Origin: Pseudomonadota bacterium
GTDB taxonomy: Bacteria > Myxococcota_A > UBA796 > GCA-2862545
Direction: 5' to 3'
Length of the DNA stretch: 51,605 nucleotides
Assembly (NCBI GenBank): GCA_002862545.1
Contig: PKDJ01000042.1
Coordinates: 1-51,605, forward strand
The notes under the pieces are model-generated. The model searched no databases. It was not told the DNA's origin and saw only the letters and a list, made by a program, of their open reading frames with translations. This document shows, piece after piece, positions 17,101 through 25,060 of the stretch; the first letter of the stretch is position 1, and each line of letters begins with the position of its first letter. Position numbers and translations under genes: made by a program.

Positions 17101-18610
17101 CTTCGCCAGGGGCGCCGGATGCGAGGCGCGGCGCGGCGGCGGCGAGGTCGTCTCGACCGTCCCCGTTCAGGTCACCGAGGGCTACGCTCGCACCGAGGCT
17201 GTCCAGTCCGGTTAAGACGGTGGAGAACTCGGTCTCGAAGTCGGGATCGGCACAGTTTGGCAGCCCATCGCCGTCTGCGTCGCCCCAGTCGTCGGCGTAG
17301 TCGCCGTCGCAGTCCGAGTCCACAGCGTCGCAGAGCTCGAGCGCCCCGGGGCGAATCGCCGGGTCGTCGCGGCCACAGTCGACGATGTCCGAGAAGCCAT
17401 CCATGTCGGCGTCGGTGAAGGCTCGCCGTCCCTCGAGCAGCTCTGTGCGACCGGTGACCGACCACCCGAAGGCCAGCTCGGCCAGGCCATCGCCGGTCGT
17501 GTCGGGCACCAGCGTCGTGGAATCCGCCTCGGGAGCCGTCAGTCCTGGCCAGGCCGCCGGGCCGTCCGACCCGCCGTGAAGCACCAAGACATGTTCGCTC
17601 TCCGCTACGGCGAGGGTCTCGTGAAAGCCGTCTCCGTTGGTGTCGAGCCCGCCTGAGAGGGCGACACCTGCACCCGCTACATCCGGAGTGCTCAGCTGCA
17701 GGGACCAGCGCTTGGGGCCCACTCCGCCTGGCCCGCCGGGGTGCTCGTCGACGCCGCCCGTGGTGCTCGGCAGGACCCGTGTGCCCGGGTGGCCAATCCA
17801 CAGATCGCCGTGTCCGTCGTTGTCACTGTCGCTGACGGCGACGGCTGCTCCGTAGCGTGACCAGGCGTTCGGCCCGGCTCCGCTCCACATCCGCGTCATC
17901 GCCTCGGGCTCACCGCCGCGCCAGACCTCGACCCAGCCTCGCTCGGGAACGAGGGTGCCCGAGAGGGGAACGCCGATGACCAGCTCCGCCCGGGCGTCGC
18001 CGTCGATGTCGCCGAGCGCGAGGGCGTCGCCGAAGCCGGCGCCGCCGACCCACGTTCGCACGGGGCCCTCGGGCAGCGAGGGGCCACCCAGGAACAGGTG
18101 CACACCGTCGTCCCCGGTGATCGCCAGATCACCGTATCCATCGCCGTTCGTGTCACCGCCGACGAGGGTGCGCCCAAGGTCTGGTCCGAGCAGCTCGAGC
18201 TCAGCCTTCAGCAGCCAGGAGGCGACCGCCTCTGGTCCGGCCGGGGTGCCCAGGTGGCCGTTGATCCAGCCTCCACCGATCTGCTCGGTGACGATCAGAT
18301 CGTCGAGGCCATCGGCGTTCCAGTCGACGACGGCGAGTGCGGAGCCGTAGCCGGGGCCCGCCTCGAGCACTTGGTCGGGGAACCGTCCGTAGCCGTCGGC
18401 ACTTCCTAGGTAGATCTCGACGCGACCGTCGCTGGTGGCCACCGCCAGATCACCCCGTCGGTCGCCGTCGAAGTCTCCGGCGGCCAGCCGTCGCGCGTCT
18501 CCTGGAGTGCCCGGGTGTGCCCAGTCCGGCGTGAACCGAAGGGCGTCAGGAGCGCCGCTCGGCGCTCCGTGGTCGGCGCAGCCCAGCAGGAGGACGAGCA
18601 GAGGAGGCAT
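14147..18610 (-). CDS. Large FG-GAP/VCBS lipoprotein with TSP3 stalk and UnbV C-terminus
   Basis: 1487 aa. A lipobox near the N-terminus (LLVLLLGC) anchors it, probably at the cell surface. Residues 25-820 are FG-GAP repeats (units such as GDFDGDRRGDLAVA, GDTNGDGYGDLAI, GDVDGDGDTDLVLAG), predicted beta-propellers with Ca-binding DxDxDG loops. At about 390-460 a MopE-like metal-binding segment appears (DCGRDDPAIRPGALELCDAVDSDCDG). Thrombospondin type 3-like DxDxDGxxD repeats lie at about 822-908. The remaining 560 residues are a VCBS module ending in an ASPIC/UnbV domain (DAIGTRATLRLREPDGSER ... LLWPDGSISVIEDG). That last module is homologous along its length to the 607-aa neighbour. Role: a surface Ca/metal-binding adhesin or scaffold (inference). 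Confidence 0.93.
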   Translation of the reverse strand: MPPLLVLLLGCADHGAPSGAPDALRFTPDWAHPGTPGDARRLAAGDFDGDRRGDLAVATSDGRVEIYLGSADGYGRFPDQVLEAGPGYGSALAVVDWNADGLDDLIVTEQIGGGWINGHLGTPAGPEAVASWLLKAELELLGPDLGRTLVGGDTNGDGYGDLAITGDDGVHLFLGGPSLPEGPVRTWVGGAGFGDALALGDIDGDARAELVIGVPLSGTLVPERGWVEVWRGGEPEAMTRMWSGAGPNAWSRYGAAVAVSDSDNDGHGDLWIGHPGTRVLPSTTGGVDEHPGGPGGVGPKRWSLQLSTPDVAGAGVALSGGLDTNGDGFHETLAVAESEHVLVLHGGSDGPAAWPGLTAPEADSTTLVPDTTGDGLAELAFGWSVTGRTELLEGRRAFTDADMDGFSDIVDCGRDDPAIRPGALELCDAVDSDCDGDYADDWGDADGDGLPNCADPDFETEFSTVLTGLDSLGASVALGDLNGDGRDDLAAAAPRLASGAPGEGAALWWFTPSWRPDGVLWGAASDEGIRRVATGDVDGDGDTDLVLAGRTTVRLHLNRDGQVAIVPTWTVEAVADSLLLTDVDLDGRDDLLVGEPSLSRARLWQGTDAGLAPAASLERVTEGGLGAAAASGDVDGDGWPDLILGAPLLDEGAGGGLLLYGGLDGFVREISLAGGAPGDRVGASLATGHLDTDGYADVALGAPGRDSVLLLRGGPDELLWGGTRSLDAPDLAATLTYGAAVAFSDQNGDGYDDLLVGAPSAAAGVTVLYAASPRGLADRPTHLYRGGPGFGATLARGNTGPGPREDVAIGGTSGAWIAAGSNDLDHDGVADDDEAALGLDPGRVDSDGDGIPDARELSEDGEAVDTDGDGLIDALDRDSDDDGIPDGRDNCRRIANPEQRDEDGDGLGDACDPVFDAVDTAEPVDTCILGGDDSWLDLDVTVRDIGVPSAFQDTFLGHRNRGRSLVAADFDNDGLVDFFVGNPGDPSFVIRNTTDAEGPSFVHVQNLLPDALAWGAAAADYDNDGDIDLFVANGGNECSERDALFRNRLVEDGELSFEDVTREAGVGGIDVGWRLIVRASANAVWGDYDRDGDVDLFVNSNRLTACGALSTDLARNLLWENNGDGTFTEVAVERGLGGVLKSTRHSAWVDLDNDGDLDLYENAYRSSNIVWINQLVETGDPRFVNETFRWSELDEPGSPINSFAACVEDMDNDGWQDIVVFHRGGEDCDGVPLGGFDPYPEEVVGAGHRLFLNEAGEGFTDVAVRSNLNSRPVSERVGVMGCQLGDVDADGFLDVYIGNGGPSRGASDQLFISSHTDDSLWFVNASPLIDFAALDDGLPLTVYPYRTHGTSFVDVDGDGALELAVTNGGPAFLDSEIAQEPNRLFAFDWGSPRRAIRVQARGDGLRVSRDAIGTRATLRLREPDGSERSVHRTVAGGSCFSAQNGFELYLGLGDTAEAMSLELLWPDGSISVIEDGLEPGARLVVDY

Positions 18611-18616
18611 GCTGTG

Positions 18617-18622
18617 AGCGTA
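18617..18622 (-). promoter_or_regulatory. TACGCT box close to start codon
   Basis: TACGCT on the minus strand ends 6 nt before the ATG at 18610, and no ribosome site is visible between them. The same geometry (TATGCT, 6 nt) precedes the Lon-like gene at 31891. Transcription from it would give a leaderless mRNA. Confidence 0.3.
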
Positions 18623-18743
18623 GTCGATCCCCGACGGGATCCGCGCTCAGCGTCGCGGCCGGAGGGATTTGTTTGAGTTCTGTTGACGTGGAGTCGCGGG
18701 CTCGGCGGTCGCTCTCACGTCGGGTGTTGACGGTGCGACCTGA

Positions 18744-20567
18744 CTACCGCTCGATGACGATCCGCTCGTTCGGCGAGAGGTCCTCGAGGGTGGTCGTGGT
18801 GCCGTCGGTCCAGGTGATGTGGAGCAGGTCGACGGAGACGGCATCGCCCAGGCCGAGCATCAGCTCGGGCCCGTGCTGGGCCGAGAAGCCGTTGCTGCCT
18901 CGTAGGCGGTCGGTCACCGTCCACGTCGTGCCGTCGTCGCGCCGGAGAGTCGCATCGACCCGGGTGCCGATCGCGCTGCGGTTGACGGTCACGCCGTCGC
19001 CGATCAGCCGCAGCTTGAGGGACCGACGCACGCCGAAGTCGAAGCGGAAGAGCCGGTTCGGCTCGCGCTCGATGGTGTCCTCCCCGAAGCTCGGTCCGCC
19101 GTTGACCACGAACATCTCGAGCGTGCCGTCGTCGTCGAGGTCGGCGACGCACATGCCGTGGGTCTTGTAGGGGTAGGTGCCGTAGGGTGGCAGGGAGGGG
19201 TCTTGCTCGGCGGGGCTGTCGGTCCAGCTCGAGCCATCGAGGTACTGCGGCACCTTCAGCGGGCCGACCCCTGGAATGTCGAGCTCGAGCAGCCCGGTGG
19301 ACAGGAACAGCTGGTCGTACATGCCACCTGCGGGTCCGCCGTTGCCCACCGCGATGTCGGGCACGCCGTCGAGGTTGAGGTCGGTGACCGTCGAGCCCAT
19401 CACCCCGAGGCGGAAGACGTCCGTCTCGCGATCGTCGGACTTCACCACGTCGCCGCAGTCGGCTCCCCCTTCGCCTGCGACCAGGTACGGGTCGAAGAAG
19501 GCGTTGAAGCCCGAGGCCTCGCTCACCTCGACGAAGCCTCGTCCGCCGGCGTTGAGGAACAAGGCGTGACCGCCCACGTGCGGACCGGATTTTGGCCAGC
19601 CACGGGAGAACACCATGATGTCCTCCCAGCCGTCCTGGTTGAAGTCGGCTGCAGCACTCGCGAAGGAGCTCGTGGGGAAGCTCAGATCCGAGCCGGCGAG
19701 CGACAGCTCCTGCGTCACCCGCTCGAAGGTGGCCTCGCCAGACTCTCGGAGCAGGTTGCGCCAGAGCACGTTGCGGCCCTGGAAGTTGTTCTCGTACAGG
19801 TCGAGGTCGCCGTCGTTGTCGATGTCGAGCCAGGAGCTGTGCCGGGTGCGGGCCTTGTTGTCGAGACCGGCGTCGACGCCGAGGCCCGCGTAGGTGCCGT
19901 CGCCGCGGCTTCGCCACAGCACGTTCAGGCCCACGCTGCTGTCGGGGTTGTCGGGCTCGAGGGCGCTGACGGGCACCGCGTTCACGTTGACCCAGATGTC
20001 GAGGAAGCCGTCGGCGTCGAAGTCGACCATCGTGGCCCCGGCGCTGGCCGTGGCGGCGATCATGCCGTCGACGCGCGGTCCGAGCACGCCCGCGGCCTCC
20101 GAGACATCGGTGAAGGTGCCATCGCCGGCGTTGCGGAAGAGCCGGTCGACCCCGACACCTTCGTTGCCGCCGACGGAGGCGAACAGGTCGACATCGCCGT
20201 CGTTGTCGACATCACCAGCGGTGGCTCCCCACAGCAAGCCGCGCTCGGCGAGCCACTGCTGAGGCTCGAACGCGAGCGCACCGCCGGGCTCCGTGACGTT
20301 GCGAAGCCACATCGAGGGGTCGCCAGGGTTGCCGACATACAGATCGAGGCGGGAGTCGCCGTCGAAGTCGGCTACCACGCAGGCGCGGCCGCGCTCGAGG
20401 TGACCTGCGCCGTGGTGCACTGCCGCCGCTAGCGCCACGTCGTCGACGGCGACTGGCTGCGGGTCGAAGTCGACCGGAGCGAGCAGGTCGTCGGCGGGGT
20501 CGCCCTTGAGGGGACCCTGCTCGCCGGGCCCACAGGCCAGGAGCCAGAACGGCATCAGGACGCGCAC
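18744..20567 (-). CDS. FG-GAP/VCBS-UnbV lipoprotein (paralog of C-terminal half of neighbour)
   Basis: 607 aa from GTG 20565-20567; GGGAG lies 9 nt upstream. Lipobox MPFWLLAC, Cys12. VCBS units (VADFDGDSRLDLYVGNPGDPS, GDVDNDGDVDLFASVGGNE, WLDIDNDGDLDLYENN) run to about residue 490, followed by an ASPIC/UnbV domain (SAIGTRVDATLRRDDGTTW ... ITWTDGTTTTLEDLS). It aligns by eye with residues 925-1487 of the 1487-aa protein, including GNPGDPS, HSSWLDIDNDGDLDLYEN / HSAWVDLDNDGDLDLYEN and KTHGMCVADLDDDG / RTHGTSFVDVDGDG. It is therefore a duplicated module. Located in the envelope; function unknown. Confidence 0.93.
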   Translation of the reverse strand: MRVLMPFWLLACGPGEQGPLKGDPADDLLAPVDFDPQPVAVDDVALAAAVHHGAGHLERGRACVVADFDGDSRLDLYVGNPGDPSMWLRNVTEPGGALAFEPQQWLAERGLLWGATAGDVDNDGDVDLFASVGGNEGVGVDRLFRNAGDGTFTDVSEAAGVLGPRVDGMIAATASAGATMVDFDADGFLDIWVNVNAVPVSALEPDNPDSSVGLNVLWRSRGDGTYAGLGVDAGLDNKARTRHSSWLDIDNDGDLDLYENNFQGRNVLWRNLLRESGEATFERVTQELSLAGSDLSFPTSSFASAAADFNQDGWEDIMVFSRGWPKSGPHVGGHALFLNAGGRGFVEVSEASGFNAFFDPYLVAGEGGADCGDVVKSDDRETDVFRLGVMGSTVTDLNLDGVPDIAVGNGGPAGGMYDQLFLSTGLLELDIPGVGPLKVPQYLDGSSWTDSPAEQDPSLPPYGTYPYKTHGMCVADLDDDGTLEMFVVNGGPSFGEDTIEREPNRLFRFDFGVRRSLKLRLIGDGVTVNRSAIGTRVDATLRRDDGTTWTVTDRLRGSNGFSAQHGPELMLGLGDAVSVDLLHITWTDGTTTTLEDLSPNERIVIER

Positions 20568-20770
20568 GCGAAGAAACTCCCTCTGCGGCAGGGTAAGGGG
20601 CGCGCGGGCGGTCGTCCAGCCGGCACGTCGGTGGCCGAGACGCCTGGACGACGCTCCGGGAGAGCCGGCTCTCGACCATCGCTCGCGCGGGGCCGCTGTG
20701 CCAGAACACCCCGGCTCACCGGGTGCATCCCCTCGGCTGCAGGTCGGTGTGCACGACCTACGCAGAGAAC

Positions 20771-21073
20771 TCAGAGGGCGTCGACGTGGGCCGCGATGTC
20801 GGCGATGTCGGCGTCGGGAAGGTCACCGAACTCGGGCATCGAGCTGGGACCTGCCAACATGTTGCGGATCACCGTCTCCGGGTCGAGACCCCGAATGTCC
20901 GGGAATGAGCCTCCGGCACCATCCTCGCCATGGCAGCGGGCGCAGTGCTCCGAGAACAGGTCGGCACCTCGGGCCGTGTCGGCAGACAGGGCGAGGATGT
21001 CGTCGACCCGGTCGACAGAGGACGCACCGCAGCCGAGGGTCACAACGCACAGCAGCACGATGGGTTGTCGCAT
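20771..21073 (-). CDS. Small cytochrome c lipoprotein
   Basis: 100 aa from ATG 21073, 2 nt after the stop of the SH3-like gene. Lipobox VTLGC, Cys15. The haem-attachment motif CARCH is at 44-48 (GADLFSEHCARCHGEDGAGG); Met79 (SSMPEFG) is a candidate sixth haem ligand. It ends IADIAAHVDAL, the last helix of a class I cytochrome c. It would carry single electrons in the periplasm, tethered to a membrane. No oxidase or dehydrogenase partner is visible. Its two-nucleotide distance from the upstream gene implies co-translation. Confidence 0.93.
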   Translation of the reverse strand: MRQPIVLLCVVTLGCGASSVDRVDDILALSADTARGADLFSEHCARCHGEDGAGGSFPDIRGLDPETVIRNMLAGPSSMPEFGDLPDADIADIAAHVDAL

Positions 21074-21075
21074 CG

Positions 21076-21645
21076 TCACTCGTCCTCGTCGTCGAAGGGT
21101 ACGTAGTCGTACGGCGGCGGCTCGTCCATGGCAGGCGGCTCGCCGATGGGCCCACTCCAGGGCTCGGGCGGTGGGGCCTCCTCGTCGTCCTCGAAGAAGG
21201 GCTCCGGCTCTGGAGCCGAGCTCCGTGGCGGCTGGCGCCGAGAGGGGGAAGCCCCGGGTGGAGGACCGGGCTCGTCTTCGAGCTTGGTGACGGCGCGGGC
21301 GTCGACCCACACGGCGTCCTCGGCCTCGTCGTCGTTGATGCCCACGCGCGGTCGGCCGCTCTTGGTCTGCCCGACCCAGAAGATCGTGCCTGTGCCCGCA
21401 TCACCACGGTTCTTCCAGGCCACGCGATCGCCCTTGCTCAGCTCGGGCGGTGGGGGTGGTCCCGCATCCTGGGCCTTGGTCAGCGGCTCCACGTTGCTGG
21501 AGGCGACCCAGTAGGTCTGGCCGTCGTCACCCTCGACGCCGAGCCGCGTGCCCTCACCCCACTTGTTGGGGCCCTCCCAGAACACGGTGCCGTTGACGCC
21601 CTTGTGCTTGCCCTTCACGATCTGGATGCGCGTGCCCTTGTCCAC
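21076..21645 (-). CDS. Protein with two SH3-like/KOW repeats and acidic Pro-rich tail
   Basis: 189 aa. Two copies of a beta-barrel unit: KGTRIQIVKGKHKGVNGTVFWEG (3-25) and KGDRVAWKNRGDAGTGTIFWVG (71-92), each followed by a xRxGVxxDD/ANDDEAE turn and WVxxxxVxxL. They resemble KOW or SH3 folds used in RNA/protein or cell-wall binding. A Pro/Glu-rich tail runs from about 125 to the end (PPPGASPS..., FEDDEEAPPPEP). No signal peptide, so cytoplasmic. I do not recognise the family. It is co-transcribed with the cytochrome c lipoprotein, so the pairing, if not chance, links a soluble binder to a periplasmic haem protein. Confidence 0.8.
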   Translation of the reverse strand: MDKGTRIQIVKGKHKGVNGTVFWEGPNKWGEGTRLGVEGDDGQTYWVASSNVEPLTKAQDAGPPPPPELSKGDRVAWKNRGDAGTGTIFWVGQTKSGRPRVGINDDEAEDAVWVDARAVTKLEDEPGPPPGASPSRRQPPRSSAPEPEPFFEDDEEAPPPEPWSGPIGEPPAMDEPPPYDYVPFDDEDE

Positions 21646-21800
21646 GATGCCCTCCGGGCGTCGCTCGTAATCCGCTGTGGGACTCTTCGGCTGCGCCGAT
21701 CTTCGAGGTGAGGACCGAGGGGGCCTGGCTGTGCGACATCCTGCCGCACCGCACCGCGCTGTGGCTCCGGCTACGATTCGAGCTTGCGATGGAGGAAGTC

Positions 21801-22532
21801 GTGCTCACGGTTGCTGTGGTGTCCGCACTGCTCGCTGGGACGGCCTGGGCGGGCCAGGTCACCGTTTTTGCGGCCGCCTCGTCCACCGACGCGCTGACCG
21901 AGGTGATCGAGGCCTTCAACGCGCAGGGCGAGCACAAGGCGGTGGCCTCGTTCGCGTCCTCCTCCACCCTCGCCAAGCAGATCGAGGCCGGCGCACCGGC
22001 CGGGATCTTCCTCGCCGCCAACCCGAGGTGGATGGAGTACGTGGACGAGCGCGGGCTGGCGAAGGAGCACCAGTCCTTCGTCGGCAACCGGGTGGTGCTG
22101 GTCGCGCCGTCGGGAGCCGAGCGGGAGCTCATGCTCGAGCCCGGCGTCGACCTCGTGTCGAGCCTAGACGGGAGGCGGATCGCCATCGGTGATCCGGACC
22201 ACGTCCCGGCCGGGCTGTACGCCAAGGCCGGACTCGAGCACCTCGGCATCTGGGACGCCGTGGCGCCGCACCTGGCCCGAGCCAAGGATGTCCGCGCAGC
22301 CCTGGCCTATGTCGAGCGCGCCGAGACACCCCTCGGCTTCGTCTACGCGACGGACGCGGTGGCGTCAGGCAAGGTCACGGTGCTTTCCGTCTTCCCCGAT
22401 GGCGCACATCCGCCGGTTACGTACCCGGTGGCTCGCCTGTCGGATGACGAGGCGGCGCGCGCGTTCTACACCTACCTGACCTCCGAGGAGGGCTTCGGGG
22501 TCTTCGCGCGGCTTGGTTTCTCTCGACCCTGA
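21801..22532 (+). CDS. modA: Molybdate ABC transporter substrate-binding protein ModA
   Basis: 243 aa from GTG 21801, which has GGAGGA 4 nt upstream; ATG 21789 (MEEV..., +4 residues) and ATG 21708 are alternatives without a visible ribosome site. A signal peptide (VAVVSALLAGTAWA) is followed by VTVFAAASSTDALTEV, the ModA oxyanion loop, and SFASSSTLAKQIEAGAPAGIFLAAN. RIAIGDPDHVPAGLYAKAGLE and GFVYATDAVAS are also typical. It binds molybdate or tungstate in the periplasm and delivers it to ModB/ModC. Those genes are not in this window; the next gene is instead a porin 17 nt downstream. Confidence 0.92.
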   Translation: MLTVAVVSALLAGTAWAGQVTVFAAASSTDALTEVIEAFNAQGEHKAVASFASSSTLAKQIEAGAPAGIFLAANPRWMEYVDERGLAKEHQSFVGNRVVLVAPSGAERELMLEPGVDLVSSLDGRRIAIGDPDHVPAGLYAKAGLEHLGIWDAVAPHLARAKDVRAALAYVERAETPLGFVYATDAVASGKVTVLSVFPDGAHPPVTYPVARLSDDEAARAFYTYLTSEEGFGVFARLGFSRP

Positions 22533-22549
22533 CCTGAAGGGGAGGCCTG

Positions 22550-23812
22550 ATGTTTACCTGGCTCGTGGCTGCCGCCTTGGCGCAGGATGCACCCGAGTCC
22601 AAGCCCGCGCCGACGCTTGACGTCCGGCCGGGGGCGTTCGTGCACATCCGGCCCGAGATCAGGATGAACCCGTCCTTCGATGCCGACGTCGATGACGATG
22701 CGTACCGCATGAGTCAGAGCGCGCGGGTGTTCCTTGAGGCACGGCGGGGGCTCGTCGCGACGCGGATCGACCTGCAGCACGTCTATGTCTGGGGTGAGCG
22801 TCCGAGCTCGCTCGACACCAGCCCCGGGGCCTACGCCTACCAAGGCTACCTCGAGGTCGGAGACGACGACCGCTGGGTGAGGATCGGGCGACAGGAGATC
22901 CACATCCTGAACGGATTCTTCGTGTCGAGCGCGCCATGGAACGTCGCCGGCCGCTCGTTCGACGCCCTGCGGGGGATGTGGAGGGTGTCGGACGGAGTGA
23001 CCCTCGATGCCTTCGGTGTGGTGGAGGCGCCGCCGCTGCCCGAGACCGAGGCGACGGACGACAGCCTGGGTGGCACCTTCGGCGCCGTGATGGCCCACTT
23101 CAAGCCCAATGACGAAGTGGAGCCCTCGGTCTGGCTCATGGCGAGGGGTGGGGGCCCGACCCTCGAGAGCCCCGACCAAGACAAGCTGTGGATCGCTCCG
23201 GGAGCCCGACTTCTGGCCCACCCAGGAGACACCCGCGTCGACCTCAACCTGATCTACATGGCGGGGCGTGATCGCGGGCTGCCGCTCAGTGCCTACCACC
23301 TGATCGCCCGGATCGACCAGCGGCTCGGCGGGCTGGGTTTCGCGGCGATCTTCGACCAGAGCTCAGGGCATGGCTGTGCCTCCGACCCACTGGTCGAGGG
23401 CTGTGGGAACGAGGTGAACAGCAACTTCGACCTCGGGTTCGGACGAAACCACTACCTGCGCGGGAACGCCGACCAGGTCGCGGGCGTCAACGTTCGAGAC
23501 ATCGGCGTCGAGTTCAACAGCAAGCCCATTCCGAAGGTGGGTGCACTGGTTCAGTCGCATCTGTTCCAGATGACCAATCCAGATGGCCAGTGGCTGCGCA
23601 ACGGGGGGCGGCCGCAGGGCACCTCCTGGATTCGCAACAACGACGACGCCAACCTCGGCGTGGAGGTGGATGCCATCGTCGACTGGAGCCCGCAGGAGGG
23701 CGTGAAGATCGACGCAGGGTACTGCTTCTTCCAGCCGATCGGTGCCGGAGCCGCGATGACGAGCACCGACCCGATGCACTACCTCTTCGTCCGCAACCGC
23801 TTCACCTTCTAG
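22550..23812 (+). CDS. Outer-membrane porin (alginate-export-like barrel)
   Basis: 420 aa, ATG with GGGGAGG 4 nt upstream. A signal peptide (MFTWLVAAALAQ) and an amphipathic beta pattern throughout end in a C-terminal Phe (VRNRFTF), the Bam recognition signal. RIGRQEIHILNGFFVSSAPWNVAGRSFDALRGMW resembles the strands of alginate-export-type porins (PF13372). Role: passive diffusion across the outer membrane. It is in an operon with modA, so it could admit molybdate or another oxyanion (inference). It is convergent with the AI-2E permease 12 nt away. Confidence 0.82.
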   Translation: MFTWLVAAALAQDAPESKPAPTLDVRPGAFVHIRPEIRMNPSFDADVDDDAYRMSQSARVFLEARRGLVATRIDLQHVYVWGERPSSLDTSPGAYAYQGYLEVGDDDRWVRIGRQEIHILNGFFVSSAPWNVAGRSFDALRGMWRVSDGVTLDAFGVVEAPPLPETEATDDSLGGTFGAVMAHFKPNDEVEPSVWLMARGGGPTLESPDQDKLWIAPGARLLAHPGDTRVDLNLIYMAGRDRGLPLSAYHLIARIDQRLGGLGFAAIFDQSSGHGCASDPLVEGCGNEVNSNFDLGFGRNHYLRGNADQVAGVNVRDIGVEFNSKPIPKVGALVQSHLFQMTNPDGQWLRNGGRPQGTSWIRNNDDANLGVEVDAIVDWSPQEGVKIDAGYCFFQPIGAGAAMTSTDPMHYLFVRNRFTF

Positions 23813-23824
23813 GGTGCGGCGGGC

Positions 23825-24991
23825 TCACGTTGTGGGCTCGGGCTCGTCGCCCTTGTACAGGGTGCTCTCCTTGTACCAGGCGACGACGTCGGGCCAGAGC
23901 ACGCGCGCGATTCCGGCTGCGGGCAGTGCGAGCAGGATTCCGACGAGGCCGAGGACCTCGCCACCCAGCAGCAGTGCGATGATCACGGTCACGGGAGACA
24001 GACCGACCTTCTCGCCGACGATTCGTGGCGTGATCACGTAGCCCTCGAGTGCCTGCACGACGGCGAAGACGGCGAGCACCCCGAGCAGCGGGCCGGGCCC
24101 CGACCAGTCGAGGAGCACCAGCAGGACCGACGCGACGAAGCCGATCACGAAGCCGAAGTAGGGCACGATGTTCAGCAGGCCCGCCAGCAGTCCGACCGCG
24201 AGACCCGTGGTGACGCCCACGCCTGCGAAGCCGAACACCACCGCGAGGCCCAGGGCGTACAGAGCGCCGAGGATCATCGCCACCTCGACCTGCCCGCGGA
24301 ACCAGGCCCCGACGACCTCGTCCATCCGCTTGATGCGCTCGAGGATGAAGTCTCGGTTGGCCATGGGGATGTAGTCCACCAGTCGGAGGCGCATCCGATC
24401 GAAGTCGCGCAGGAAGTAGAACGTGAAGATCGGGATCATCACCAGGTTGACCAGGCTCGCGGCGATGGCGCCCGTGCGGGTCCACAGCTCCATCAGGCCC
24501 TTGCCAGCAGCCTTGGTCAGCGTGGGAAGCTGGGCCTTGAGCGTGGCGCCATACTCGGCGATGGCCGCAGAGACCGAGTCGGGGATCGTGACCTTGAGGT
24601 TCTTCTCGACCCAAGGCAGCACACGGTCTTGGAGCAGCTCGATCAGCTGTGGGAGACCATCGGCGAGAGCGCCCAGCAAGTGGGCGATGGTCGGGTAGAG
24701 GAACAGCAGGAAGGCTGCTGTCGCGCCAGCGCCCAGGCCGAGAAAGGCGAGGATGGCACGGGTGCGGGAGACTCCACGGGCCTCGAGGATGTCGACCGCA
24801 GGGTCGAGCAGGTAGGCGATGAAGAGGCTGACCAGGATCGGGACGAGCACGTTCTCGACCGCGTGGAAGACCACGTAGATGGCGCTGATCACCAGCAAGA
24901 AGGTGACGAGCTTCGCGAGGAGGTGTGGGTACCGGGTGTAGCGGTTCCACACCTGATTCTCGGTGAGGCCCGAGGGATGGCGGCTAGACAC
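23825..24991 (-). CDS. AI-2E family transporter (YdiK/PerM-like permease)
   Basis: 388 aa from GTG 24991, with GGAGG 7 nt upstream. PF01594-type membrane protein with eight or so TM helices: two at the N-terminus (LLVISAIYVVFHAVENVLVPILVSLF; FLGLGAGATAAFLLFLYP), a large periplasmic helical domain, then MIPIFTFYFLRDFDRMR, a conserved family element, and GLLNIVPYFGFVIG, QALEGYVITPRIVGEKVGLSPV, the diagnostic signature. Proposed roles in the family include autoinducer-2 export and Na/Li antiport; the function here is unresolved. Monocistronic. Confidence 0.9.
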   Translation of the reverse strand: MSSRHPSGLTENQVWNRYTRYPHLLAKLVTFLLVISAIYVVFHAVENVLVPILVSLFIAYLLDPAVDILEARGVSRTRAILAFLGLGAGATAAFLLFLYPTIAHLLGALADGLPQLIELLQDRVLPWVEKNLKVTIPDSVSAAIAEYGATLKAQLPTLTKAAGKGLMELWTRTGAIAASLVNLVMIPIFTFYFLRDFDRMRLRLVDYIPMANRDFILERIKRMDEVVGAWFRGQVEVAMILGALYALGLAVVFGFAGVGVTTGLAVGLLAGLLNIVPYFGFVIGFVASVLLVLLDWSGPGPLLGVLAVFAVVQALEGYVITPRIVGEKVGLSPVTVIIALLLGGEVLGLVGILLALPAAGIARVLWPDVVAWYKESTLYKGDEPEPTT

Positions 24992-25060
24992 GAGAGCCTC
25001 CGAGGGGACGGGTGGCCGAGTCTACCGGCAAGGGGACCCGCTCGGGGAGACTCGACGGCT

